Below, piece after piece: positions 52,602-61,123 of a stretch of 64,000 nt of DNA. The position numbers were made by a program, and so were the translations under genes. Position 1 is the stretch's first letter; each line of letters starts with the position of its first letter. Under the pieces are notes generated by a model, which ran no database searches, was not told the DNA's origin, and saw nothing but the letters and a program-made list of their open reading frames with translations. Origin of the DNA: Balneolaceae bacterium (lineage in GTDB: Bacteria > Bacteroidota > Rhodothermia > Balneolales > Balneolaceae); the NCBI GenBank assembly GCA_017643365.1, contig JAEPNO010000002.1:157849-221848 (forward strand), read 5' to 3'.

Positions 52602-53027
52602 ATGGCGGATAATAAGACAGTCCCGACCAAATTGAGTGTTGATGAATACATCAATGCCATCGAACATCCGCAACGCAAAGAAGACTGTAAAGCTATTATA
52701 GAGCTGATGAAGGAAATTTCCGGAAGGGAACCAGTGATGTGGGGTCATAGTATTGTTGGATTTGGAAAGTATCACTACAAATATGAAAGTGGTCGTGAAG
52801 GTGATATGCTGGCAACCGGTTTTTCGAATCGCAAGCAGGCTATCACATTGTATATTATGGGGGGCTTTAAACGCTACGAAGAATTGCTCGATCGAATTGG
52901 TACATACAAAAACGGTAAATCGTGTTTTTATATTAAAAGGCTTTCTGATATAGACATTGAGGTACTTTCTGCATTAATTTCAGAATCTTTGAAAGCCGTT
53001 GAAGAAAAGTACACGATTCTTGAATAA
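52602..53027 (+). CDS. DUF1801 family protein
   Basis: A 141-residue cytoplasmic protein. SVDEYINAIEHPQRKEDCKAI, EPVMWGHSIVGFGKYHY and YIKRLSDIDIEVL match the DUF1801 (YdhG/Fra-like) family. The role is unknown. It stands alone, divergent from the NRAMP gene, with 162 bases before the next gene in which I see no clear feature. Confidence 0.85.
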   Translation: MADNKTVPTKLSVDEYINAIEHPQRKEDCKAIIELMKEISGREPVMWGHSIVGFGKYHYKYESGREGDMLATGFSNRKQAITLYIMGGFKRYEELLDRIGTYKNGKSCFYIKRLSDIDIEVLSALISESLKAVEEKYTILE

Positions 53028-53189
53028 TGACTATTAGTTTTTTCAAGACAGAACTTGGTTTTAGGAACATCAATCAAACAGGAAAGTACATTACATCTAT
53101 ATTTTCTAAAGCTTTGCTTTGCTGATATCGTACATTACCTGAATTAGTAGAAATAAAAACACCCGTTAATAATTAATACATAAGTACGG

Positions 53190-53627
53190 ATGGAAAACAC
53201 AATCGAATTAAAGACTACTATTAAAGCGAGTGCCGATAAAGTTTGGGATGCAATCACAAATCCTGATAAAATTGAGCAATACATGTTTGGCTCCCGCACC
53301 GAAACTGATTGGAAACCGGGTAGTAAATCGAATTTTTATATTGAGCAAGACGACAAACAAATTACCATCGTAAAAGGTGAAGTGATCCGTAATATTCCGG
53401 GGAAGTTGCTCGAACACACTTTATTTCCAAATGATCATAAGCTCAACGATTCACTCGAAAACTATATCGTGATTACTTATACACTGGAAGAACATGATGG
53501 CGAAACGGATCTTACCATCACCCAAAAAGGCTTTAAATATGTAGAAGAGGGTCTTCAACGTTACATAGATTCCCAAAAAGGCTGGAAAATTGCCCTTCCT
53601 AAACTTAAAGAAGTAGCCGAATCTTGA
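53190..53627 (+). CDS. SRPBCC/AHSA1-domain protein
   Basis: A 145-residue START-like protein. [22 protein letters not shown] opens the domain and a long C-terminal helix ([18 protein letters not shown]) closes it. AHSA1-type proteins bind hydrophobic ligands or act as stress co-factors. The last codons overlap the next start (TTGA). Role unknown. Confidence 0.88.
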   Translation: MENTIELKTTIKASADKVWDAITNPDKIEQYMFGSRTETDWKPGSKSNFYIEQDDKQITIVKGEVIRNIPGKLLEHTLFPNDHKLNDSLENYIVITYTLEEHDGETDLTITQKGFKYVEEGLQRYIDSQKGWKIALPKLKEVAES

Positions 53628-53860
53628 GCTCTCAACCCAATAATCCTTTACATGGCGTAAAATTAAAGCAGATAGTTGAAGATCTGGTTAAATATTACGG
53701 CTGGGAGCAGCTAAGCTTCCACGTTGATATTAATTGCTTTAAGAACGATCCGTCAATTAAATCTAGCTTGGTGTTTTTGCGCCGACACCAATGGGCGCGT
53801 GATGAAGTTGAAGCCCTTTGGGTGGATGTGATTTGGCCGATGAAAAATTCGGATTCTTGA
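53624..53860 (+). CDS. VF530 family DNA-binding-like protein
   Basis: A 78-residue protein. [40 protein letters not shown] and [11 protein letters not shown] match the VF530/DUF2132 family, whose structures suggest nucleic-acid binding. Starts at TTG overlapping the preceding stop by four bases. The stop is one base from the convergent DoxX-like gene. Confidence 0.88.
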   Translation: MSSQPNNPLHGVKLKQIVEDLVKYYGWEQLSFHVDINCFKNDPSIKSSLVFLRRHQWARDEVEALWVDVIWPMKNSDS

Positions 53861-53861
53861 A

Positions 53862-54419
53862 TTATCGACCAACGAAGTTCAACATCTGATTTTCCAGTAA
53901 AACCAGCACAATCACCCCTGCCACTCCAATTCCAAGCTTTATAAAACGGTCTTTCCATTCCTTCTTTGGAGGAGGAATCAACACTTTAGAGAATGCTTCG
54001 AAGATTCGTTCGCGATTGTAGAATAGCACAAAGTTTATCGCAATAAAGTAGCTGATGGCGCTCATCATCGCCCCGATCGAAATCTCATAAAAATAATCCA
54101 CAATGATGATATTCATCAAAATTGGGACCAAAATGGCAGCGCCCAGGATTTTTGTACGCTCGAAAAGTAAAAGCAAAGATCCTATCACTTGTGAGCCACC
54201 GATAAACAAAATATAACCGAACGAATACCCGAAGAAGGTCCAGGCTAAATCGAAACTACCCACTTCTGCCAACGGAGTTAATGCCACTGATTCGGGAATT
54301 TTCCCATCCTGATAAAATTGTCCACCCATAATCTTACCCAACCCGTACACACTTAACATTGTGCACGCATATAAACGAGCGATGAACTCTGCATACGACA
54401 ACCATTTCTTTTCCATCAT
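53862..54419 (-). CDS. DoxX-like membrane protein
   Basis: The open frame extends to 54452. The double ATG at 54419/54416 follows a GGAGGT site and is the likely start, giving 185 residues. About five hydrophobic helices are visible. ARLYACTMLSVYGLGKIMGGQFY near the N-terminus and LVPILMNIIIVDYFYEI near 105 recall DoxX/DoxD-type proteins, but the match is only moderate. The function is unknown. It lies directly downstream of the glycosyltransferase gene. Confidence 0.65.
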   Translation of the reverse strand: MMEKKWLSYAEFIARLYACTMLSVYGLGKIMGGQFYQDGKIPESVALTPLAEVGSFDLAWTFFGYSFGYILFIGGSQVIGSLLLLFERTKILGAAILVPILMNIIIVDYFYEISIGAMMSAISYFIAINFVLFYNRERIFEAFSKVLIPPPKKEWKDRFIKLGIGVAGVIVLVLLENQMLNFVGR

Positions 54420-54457
54420 ACCTCCGATTAATTTCGACGATGATGTACGCAATCGTT

Positions 54458-55582
54458 CTAAATTGTTTCAGCTAGTGTCGAAAAACGATCGTCGTAAGAC
54501 TCGATGATTTTAATCCAATCATACTTTTCAACCAGCATCTGTGGGGATGGATAACTAGTAGCGTCCCAGTTTTTGATCACCTCTTCTAAGCACTTTTGAA
54601 ACTCTCCTTCTTCGTACAAAAATGCTTTTTTAGCAGACTTGTCCAGGTGTCCGGGATACGCAAGTCGATTCGGAAGCAATGGCTCGCAACCACAGTACAT
54701 CGCTTCAACCACGCTGCCTCCGAAGAAATCTTGTTTCGAAGTGACGGGCAAGATATCCCCTTTCCACAGCCACTTGGCATATTCCTCGAAACTTTTTGCA
54801 TAGCCCCAATGCACGATGTGTTTTGCTAGATCTGCTTTTGCTTCATCAAAACTCTTGGGGATCATTTCATTGCGCTCGCCCAAAACGGCCAATTTAAAAT
54901 CGATGCCTTTTTCGCTGATTTTCTTTAATGCTGAAAAGAATGGTTTTGGACGTTTATCGTACTCCCAGCGATGATTCCAGACAATTAATGGAACGGAATA
55001 ATCGTGAGTGCTTTGATGTGGGTCAAAACGAGAGAGATCTAATCCCAAGTGAAGCACTTCGCTCTTTTCGCGTATTATCTCGATGTTCAATTTATCGCGC
55101 CTATCCGGAAATTGATTGAGGAATCCGGGTAGTGCTTCCAGAAACGTGTGAATATGATACTCCGAATTAAAAAACACCCGGTCCGCAACCAACGCCGAAC
55201 TGTAATTGATAAATGCGTAGTGATTATCTCGCTTATTCTTCACATCTCGATCTTGTGGCGACCACGGGTAAGTGAGTTGATTTTCGTGAAAATACATCGC
55301 CGTTGGAATACCAACGGATTTGTGTCGGGTCAAGCCCAAAAAAGTTGAAAAATCGAGCATGGAGGTACCAAGAATCAAATCCGGTTTGTATTCCAGCTCG
55401 TTGAATTGCTTTGCCAGAGATAGTGCTCCACCGTGCATTCGCCATTTCCAATGTCTGCCAGGCAGACTTAAAATCTCGATGTTATGGCTCGAGTACTTTT
55501 TAAAACCTTCCGCCCACTGCCGATGCGATCCTGAATAAAAAGGCTCTAGAAGGACGATATGAAGGGGCTTTTTATCGATCAG
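54458..55582 (-). CDS. tRNA-queuosine alpha-mannosyltransferase (QTMAN), non-standard start codon
   Basis: The 374-residue reading frame matches the QTMAN/GTDC1 family, which adds mannose to queuosine in tRNA-Asp. The N-terminal part HIVLLEPFYSGSHRQWAEG (residues 8-26) and LPGRHWKWRMHGGALSLA (40-57) are family hallmarks, followed by GTSMLDFSTFLGL and YFHENQLTYPWSP. An ATG at 55438 would delete the first 48 conserved residues. Between the upstream in-frame TAA and HIVLLEPFY no ATG, GTG or TTG exists. The best start is CTG at 55582, four bases after a GAGG. The gene is downstream of an acetyltransferase. Confidence 0.82.
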   Translation of the reverse strand: MIDKKPLHIVLLEPFYSGSHRQWAEGFKKYSSHNIEILSLPGRHWKWRMHGGALSLAKQFNELEYKPDLILGTSMLDFSTFLGLTRHKSVGIPTAMYFHENQLTYPWSPQDRDVKNKRDNHYAFINYSSALVADRVFFNSEYHIHTFLEALPGFLNQFPDRRDKLNIEIIREKSEVLHLGLDLSRFDPHQSTHDYSVPLIVWNHRWEYDKRPKPFFSALKKISEKGIDFKLAVLGERNEMIPKSFDEAKADLAKHIVHWGYAKSFEEYAKWLWKGDILPVTSKQDFFGGSVVEAMYCGCEPLLPNRLAYPGHLDKSAKKAFLYEEGEFQKCLEEVIKNWDATSYPSPQMLVEKYDWIKIIESYDDRFSTLAETI

Positions 55583-55606
55583 TTAACCTCAACTATAATA
55601 ATTCAA

Positions 55607-55656
55607 AATGAAAAATTTAAAATTCAAGATGATTCTACAATTTTAAATTTTTCATT
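55607..55656. repeat. 18-base perfect inverted repeat at the end of the acetyltransferase gene
   Basis: AATGAAAAATTTAAAATT (55607-55624) and its exact reverse complement (55639-55656) flank a 14-base spacer. The right arm contains the stop codon of the acetyltransferase. The surrounding AT-rich wording resembles the simple AATTAAAAATTAAG-type filler at other gene boundaries in this window. It may stop transcription in either direction. Confidence 0.6.
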
Positions 55657-56107
55657 CTTCATTTTTAATTCCCATTGCCCATTCATAAAAATTTACGGAG
55701 TCCATCAGTTTGAAATCGGTAGCCGGATAAAGTTGATTACCAATGTGGTTGTCTTTACTCGTTTCCAGATACATGCCACAGGCTTTTGTTTCGCGACAAA
55801 GATCTTTAGCTCGCTCAATCAGTGCTTTCGAAACTCCTTTACCCCGATGTTCCGGTGCAACGAACAAGTCATTTAGTAGCCAATATCTCGCCATTCTAGT
55901 TGACGAAAACAGCGGAAACAACTGAACAAATCCCGTTGCGGTTTCCCCCTCCCACGCCATAAAAATCTCAGATTCGCTCTTCTCGATTCGTTCCTTCAAA
56001 AACGCTTTACTCGCTTCTAAATCAGAGGGTTTTTTATAAAATCTCCGATACTGATCGAAGAGATCGTTTAGGGCATCTAGTTGTTTTAGATCAGCTTTTT
56101 TAATCAT
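55652..56107 (-). CDS. GNAT family N-acetyltransferase
   Basis: The open frame reaches 56167, but the ATG at 56107 follows GGAGG and overlaps the stop of the gene in front (TAATG), giving 151 residues. The GNAT acetyl-CoA motif is LNDLFVAPEHRGKGVSKALIERA around residues 73-95, with a good R/Q-x-x-G-x-G/A loop. The last residues (GIKNEE) are written in the AT-rich repeat, so the C-terminus may have been rebuilt by it. Substrate unknown. Confidence 0.88.
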   Translation of the reverse strand: MIKKADLKQLDALNDLFDQYRRFYKKPSDLEASKAFLKERIEKSESEIFMAWEGETATGFVQLFPLFSSTRMARYWLLNDLFVAPEHRGKGVSKALIERAKDLCRETKACGMYLETSKDNHIGNQLYPATDFKLMDSVNFYEWAMGIKNEE

Positions 56108-56841
56108 TAATCCTCCGGAAATGTTGTTAATCGCTCGAATGTAATGGTAAGTCCATCTCTTGTCCAAGTCATTTGATCTTCGCTAGCAAAATCAAGCGAC
56201 CAATACTGTAAAGATTTCTCGCCATCGTAATAAAGTATATCAATCACTGATCGATGCGCATCAACTCGCCAAATTCCACTTCTTCTCCCTTCAGTAGTAA
56301 TTTCCTGAATAAGGTTGTCCCATCGCACAAACACCGCTTGAAATTCTTCGGAGGTAAATTGTTCGGTTACCTTAAGATTTTTATCCAAAACCTCAGTGAT
56401 CCGCCATAAACCAACCGCTTTTGTAGCTGGACTTTTAGGGATTTCTGTAATTCTTCGATTGAAAACAGTAACCATTGCGCCAGCTTCCTCTCTCGTCCAT
56501 TTCATTTCGTTTTGGTTGATCATTTCCACAGAAAAAGGACTAAAAGAATCTTCAAAACCGGTTTTCACTATCATTGTTAGCGATTTCGATTCTTCATCAT
56601 AAATCCACTCTCCGTCGCTGTTGGTTAGCCAGCCATTTCCGCTTAAAAAGTTACCATTTTCATTAAACTCGGTCCATTATGCAACCGGCGTCATCGATTC
56701 TGATCCAACCTGAACCGAGGTAACTTCCCATAATCCAGAAATCTGAGCGATTAATGGTATTGGTACATTTGTAGCAATTAGGATTATGATAAAAGCTTTA
56801 AATGATGTGGCAAATTTTGGATAACTATTCCTAATTCTCAT
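56107..56841 (-). pseudogene. Secreted lipocalin-like protein gene interrupted by an ochre codon
   Basis: From an ATG at 56841 the frame reads a signal peptide (MRIRNSYPKF..LIAQ), then GLWEVTSVQVGSESMTPVA, then TAA at 56679-56677 (codon 55), and continues unbroken as WTEFNENGNFLSGNGWLTNS to the stop at 56107. The segment around the stop has the layout of small lipocalin-like proteins of Bacteroidota, with G-x-W near the start of the mature part. Two one-base changes of TAA restore a coding triplet. No TAA recoding system is known, so this is a nonsense mutation, a sequencing error, or a gene now expressed from a downstream start such as 56574. It overlaps the acetyltransferase by one base. 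Confidence 0.8.
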
Positions 56842-56867
56842 ATTTCTAATTCCTAATTGTCAATCAA

Positions 56868-58433
56868 CTAATCTTTAATTCCAAGCCGAGAAGCAACTTG
56901 GGCAGCCACTTTCTCCCCATCTATCGCCGCAGACACAATTCCGCCGGCGTACCCGGCTCCTTCTCCACACGGGAATAACCCTTTGATGCGAACATGCTCT
57001 AAGGTTTTTCGATCTCGTGGGATTCGAACCGGGCTCGAGGTTCGTGTTTCCGGAGCATGAACCACCGCTTCGTTAGTCAGATATCCTTTCATCGATTGAT
57101 CGAACATTCTGAAGCCTTTTTGCAGAGAGTTATGGATGATTTCCGGTAAAACCTCTCCCAGCTGAACCGATGCAATTCCCGGTGAATAAGACGTATCAGG
57201 GAGATTCGTAGACATCCGACCTTCAACAAAATCGAGGAGTTTTTGCGCCGGAGCAGTTTGAGTTTTACCCGCGGCTTCCCAAGCTTTTTGCTCGATGGAT
57301 TTCTGAAATTCCATCGCTGCAAGCGGACCATATTTCTCGAACGGTTTGAAATCTGCATCACGCAGTTCAACCACAATACCTGAGTTTGCAGTAGAACGAG
57401 CTCTTCGGGAAGACGACCAACCGTTAGTTACAATCTCGCCGGGACTGGTAGCACATGGTGCAATCACCCCGCCCGGACACATACAAAACGAATACACCCC
57501 ACGTCCGTCCACTTGTTTTACAATGCTGTAGGGCGATGGAGGCAAAAACTCACCACGATCGTCGCAAGAATATTGGATGGTATCGATGAGCGATTGTGCA
57601 TGCTCCACCCTAACGCCGATGGCGATCGGTTTTAACTCAATTTCAATTTCTTTCTGATGAAGCAGCTCGAAAATATCCCTTGCTGAGTGTCCGGTTGCCA
57701 ATATCACTTGATCGGCTTTAAAAATATCACCGGATAGTGTTTTCACCCCATGGATGGCATCCCCTGCAAGTAGAAAATCAGTAACCCGAGTATTAAAATG
57801 AATCTCACCACCATGCGCCAGAATCGTTTCGCGCATCTTAGCGATAATACCGGGAAGTTTATTTGTCCCAATATGTGGATGAGCCTCCACCATGATGTCT
57901 TTTACGGCTCCAAAGCCAACCAACAATTCCAGAATTCGGTTTACATCGCCTCGTTTTTTGGATCGGGTGTAGAGCTTGCCATCCGAGTAGGTTCCGGCGC
58001 CTCCTTCCCCAAAACAGTAATTAGAATCTTCGTTTACGATATGTTGAACGTTGATTCCCTTCAAGTCCTTGATCCGAGCTTTAACGTCTTTTCCCCGTTC
58101 GAGCACTATGGGTTTAAGCCCTTGCTCAATGAGTTTCAACGCGGCAAACAATCCGGCAGGGCCAAGTCCAATCACCAGCACCTCTCGGGCATTTCGTACA
58201 TCTGGATAATCCGGCAGGTTTATGGGGATTTCCTCAAAGTCCTCGTTGATGTACACCTGTAATTTTAAGTTGATGTAGACCTGTTTTTGGCGAGCATCGA
58301 TGGATCGTTTCATGATTTCGATGTGGCGAATTTCGGATTCTGAAATCCCGATTTTTTTTGAAACGAAGGTCTTAAGTTCGTCGGGCTGTCCGGCTATTTC
58401 CGGAAAAACCCTCAGCTGTAGTTCTTTTTGCAT
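56868..58433 (-). CDS. FAD-dependent oxidoreductase of the COG2509 family
   Basis: A 521-residue flavoprotein. The N-terminal part (1-85) is a family-specific region with IKRSIDARQKQVYINLKLQV. The FAD Rossmann motif is VLVIGLGPAGLFAALKLIEQG near residue 88, followed by VLERG and GEGGAGTYSDGKLYTR. The C-terminal FPCGEGAGYAGGI is the second FAD contact. The enzymes are predicted dehydrogenases of unknown substrate. It is the first gene of a run with the broken lipocalin gene and the acetyltransferase. Confidence 0.9.
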   Translation of the reverse strand: MQKELQLRVFPEIAGQPDELKTFVSKKIGISESEIRHIEIMKRSIDARQKQVYINLKLQVYINEDFEEIPINLPDYPDVRNAREVLVIGLGPAGLFAALKLIEQGLKPIVLERGKDVKARIKDLKGINVQHIVNEDSNYCFGEGGAGTYSDGKLYTRSKKRGDVNRILELLVGFGAVKDIMVEAHPHIGTNKLPGIIAKMRETILAHGGEIHFNTRVTDFLLAGDAIHGVKTLSGDIFKADQVILATGHSARDIFELLHQKEIEIELKPIAIGVRVEHAQSLIDTIQYSCDDRGEFLPPSPYSIVKQVDGRGVYSFCMCPGGVIAPCATSPGEIVTNGWSSSRRARSTANSGIVVELRDADFKPFEKYGPLAAMEFQKSIEQKAWEAAGKTQTAPAQKLLDFVEGRMSTNLPDTSYSPGIASVQLGEVLPEIIHNSLQKGFRMFDQSMKGYLTNEAVVHAPETRTSSPVRIPRDRKTLEHVRIKGLFPCGEGAGYAGGIVSAAIDGEKVAAQVASRLGIKD

Positions 58434-58593
58434 GCTGAAAGATAAAACTAATTATTGGTCATCGCGAGAAAGCTGAGTTTTGTTTTTTTATCATTTAAAA
58501 TTCAACATGGCGATCACAATTTCTAAGCAATCGACTATTATATTTCTTCGGCAATGATTCTCTTTAATATAATTCGAATCTAAACTCCTTGCA

Positions 58594-58621
58594 TTGACAG
58601 ATCTATTTCATGTTATATTTC
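58594..58621 (+). promoter_or_regulatory. Candidate promoter of the TIMP-like gene
   Basis: TTGACA begins at 58594 and TATATTTC at 58614-58621, followed by G. TTG-N17-TAnnTTTc resembles the Bacteroidota promoter pattern, and the ATG is at 58641. It is a pattern match only. Confidence 0.35.
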
Positions 58622-58640
58622 GATTGTTTACTTTCAAAAA

Positions 58641-59258
58641 ATGAACAAACTAATACTTATCCCATTAATTATATTTAGCATAAATAATACGCTTCTAGCA
58701 TGCAGCTGTGGTGAATGGGAATTTCAAAATACTGTTGATATTGCGGAAGAAATATTTATTGGGCGGTTAATCAAAATTGAATTAGATAGTTACCCTTTTA
58801 CTGATGACTTTTCAGATGGAGTTTATACGTTCGAAATTTCTAAAAAATGGAAAGGAAGTTCTTCTAATCGGATTTTGATTTATGACAGTGACGGTTGTTT
58901 TCCAACCTTACATCCTTTTTCAGAATACATTATCTACGCTTATAAAGATGAATCACAATTTGAAGAAGTAATCAGAACGAAAACAGATTTACATGAGTAC
59001 TTCGACACATCTTTACTCCCTGGCTACCGATTTACTACTATGTATTGTATGCGAATTAAAGATGTTGCTTGGTATTTAGAAAAAGCCCCGTTTCGAGATG
59101 AAATTGCCAGATTGGATAGCACATTTACAAGTCCAATTACTTTAAGGCCACACTATTTGAACTTTAAAAACATTTTTTTTCTATCACTAATTGGCTTTTC
59201 AGTTATTTGGATCTGGAAACGTCGAACTCTTGATTCTTCAGCAGTAACTTCTCAATGA
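58641..59258 (+). CDS. TIMP/NTR-like protein with C-terminal membrane anchor
   Basis: A 205-residue protein. Signal peptide 1-20 (ending LLA) is followed by Cys21-Ser-Cys23, so the mature N-terminus begins C-x-C as in tissue inhibitors of metalloproteinases, where the free N-terminal Cys chelates the protease zinc. The next stretch EEIFIGRLIKIELDS and GVYTFEISKKWKGSS fits the OB-fold order of NTR domains. Further Cys are at DGCFPTL and TMYCMRI. A hydrophobic segment near 177-193 then basic residues suggests a C-terminal membrane anchor. It could inhibit a metalloprotease; that is inference from the CSC pattern. Confidence 0.65.
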   Translation: MNKLILIPLIIFSINNTLLACSCGEWEFQNTVDIAEEIFIGRLIKIELDSYPFTDDFSDGVYTFEISKKWKGSSSNRILIYDSDGCFPTLHPFSEYIIYAYKDESQFEEVIRTKTDLHEYFDTSLLPGYRFTTMYCMRIKDVAWYLEKAPFRDEIARLDSTFTSPITLRPHYLNFKNIFFLSLIGFSVIWIWKRRTLDSSAVTSQ

Positions 59259-59324
59259 ATTATCAGATTATTGAAAATTGGTTACTGTATGTTCAATGTT
59301 GAATATTGAATGTTCAATTCTGCT

Positions 59325-61037
59325 CTACACTTCCTGCAGTAGATACTTTTTCAGAATGATTAACAGCTTATCGCGCGAAAATGGTTTTGTTAGGTAATCG
59401 GGCATTCCATGTTCAAAGGCTTTGCGCTTGGCATCGGTGGTCACATCAGCGGTTAATGCCACTATCGGAACATCTATGCCTTGCTCTTTAATTAGATTAG
59501 CTGCCTCGTACCCGTCGATATCGGGCATGTGTAAATCCATCAAAATCAAATTATATGGATGCTTTGCTGCCAACTCAATCCCACCTGATGCACTTTCAGC
59601 GTAATCGGATTTAATACCGTAGTACTCCAACGTTTTTTGGATGACCAGTATGTTCACATAATTGTCATCAACAACTAAAATCCTACTATTTGGAAATTGG
59701 ATTTGGGGACTTTCGGCACTAGTTAATCCATCTTCAATGTTGGAATCCTCTGGAACATCCAGTTTTTTGAAACGGAAATTAACCTCAAAAGTAGTGCCCA
59801 CTCCTACATTACTTTCAACAGCAATGGTTCCACCCAATGCCTCAACCAGTTTTTGGGTAATTGCAAGTCCAAGTCCCGTACCTTCATATTTCCTATTTGG
59901 TTGAGCATCTATTTGATTAAATCGCTCAAATATTTCACTCCGTTTCTCTTCGGGGATTCCAATACCGGTGTCAGAAACTAATATCTCATAATTTACATAG
60001 TCTTGCTCATCAACAACCATTACTCGAATGGTAAGCCCTCCCCGATCGGTAAATTTGAAAGCATTTCGGATTAGATTATTAAATATCTGATGAAATTTAT
60101 TCAAATCTCCCAGAACCCAAATCTTGGCATCACCCTTAAACTCAGATTTAATGTACAGTCCCTTTTCATCAAAAAAGACCTCCTGCATTTTCATCAATTT
60201 ATGCAGTTCAGCCAACGGGTTGAACCTAATCTCGGTTAGTAGAATTTCGCCGGACTCTAACTTCTCGATTTCAAGAATATCGTTAACAATACTCAACAGA
60301 TTTTTAGACGAAACCTCCATCAAGTTTAAATACTCGCGATGTTTTTGGGTGATTTCTTCTGATTTAAGCACCGATATAAACCCCAAAACTACATTCATAG
60401 GAGTTCTGATTTCATGGCTCATATTGGCCAAAAACTTGGTTTTCGAAAGCGATGCCTGCTCCGCTTTTTCCCATGCTTCTGTCAGTTTAGCATTGGTTTC
60501 TCTCAAATTTCTTGAATTTCGCCGTGCAATTTGGGCGTAGTACACGGTTACACCTAGTAAAAACGACATCACCATAGCAATAAAAAGCCCGACGTAAATA
60601 AAGCCGTAATTGGTATTGTTGAAGAACGCAGGAGTTGTTCTTACAATTAAACGCCAATTATTTAAATCATCAGAATCGGAATTTAATTCGAGTATTGATT
60701 GATGATCATCCAGGCTGCCGGCAAATTCACCAGACTGATAAAATTTCTGATCATTACTATTTCGAATTTCTATGTATAAATCCGCATAAGATTCGAGTTC
60801 ATCATCGAAAATTGCCGTAAGGTCGGCCATGCTTAACCCTAGGCCTCGATAACTCGTTATTATGTTAGATATTCGCTCTGCGGTTAATTCAACCTGATTA
60901 GATATTGATTCATCAAATCGGTCTTTAATGGTTGTCCAAACATTGAGAATAACCACGGCAAATAACATCCCAGTGGCTATTGAAATCAGCTGAATTCGAT
61001 ATCGGGTGAGAATATTAGGATTCGGATTATTTTGCAC
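59325..61037 (-). CDS. Membrane hybrid sensor histidine kinase
   Basis: A 570-residue kinase. Two membrane segments (about 14-32 and 147-167) enclose a periplasmic sensor domain of about 110 residues. HisKA has [18 protein letters not shown], HATPase has NLIRNAFKFTD, DTGIGIP and YEGTGLGLAI, and a single C-terminal receiver has VVDDNYVNI and LILMDLHMPDIDG with a TKPFSR lysine. The small periplasmic domain has no family I can name. It stands alone, with no response regulator nearby. Confidence 0.93.
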   Translation of the reverse strand: MQNNPNPNILTRYRIQLISIATGMLFAVVILNVWTTIKDRFDESISNQVELTAERISNIITSYRGLGLSMADLTAIFDDELESYADLYIEIRNSNDQKFYQSGEFAGSLDDHQSILELNSDSDDLNNWRLIVRTTPAFFNNTNYGFIYVGLFIAMVMSFLLGVTVYYAQIARRNSRNLRETNAKLTEAWEKAEQASLSKTKFLANMSHEIRTPMNVVLGFISVLKSEEITQKHREYLNLMEVSSKNLLSIVNDILEIEKLESGEILLTEIRFNPLAELHKLMKMQEVFFDEKGLYIKSEFKGDAKIWVLGDLNKFHQIFNNLIRNAFKFTDRGGLTIRVMVVDEQDYVNYEILVSDTGIGIPEEKRSEIFERFNQIDAQPNRKYEGTGLGLAITQKLVEALGGTIAVESNVGVGTTFEVNFRFKKLDVPEDSNIEDGLTSAESPQIQFPNSRILVVDDNYVNILVIQKTLEYYGIKSDYAESASGGIELAAKHPYNLILMDLHMPDIDGYEAANLIKEQGIDVPIVALTADVTTDAKRKAFEHGMPDYLTKPFSRDKLLIILKKYLLQEV

Positions 61038-61123
61038 AACCAGAGTTATTGTATGAACTCATTAAACCATTATTATACAATAACTATATAAAATATTTCG
61101 TACAGATTTATTCTTAATTGAAA

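Noticed and set aside
55559-55876. 105-codon plus-strand frame across the mannosyltransferase and acetyltransferase boundary
   Set aside because: It is antisense to two better-supported genes and to the AT-rich inverted repeat.
56677-56679. Recoding of the in-frame TAA as a special amino acid
   Set aside because: Selenocysteine uses TGA and pyrrolysine TAG; no TAA system is known, so mutation or error is the simpler reading.
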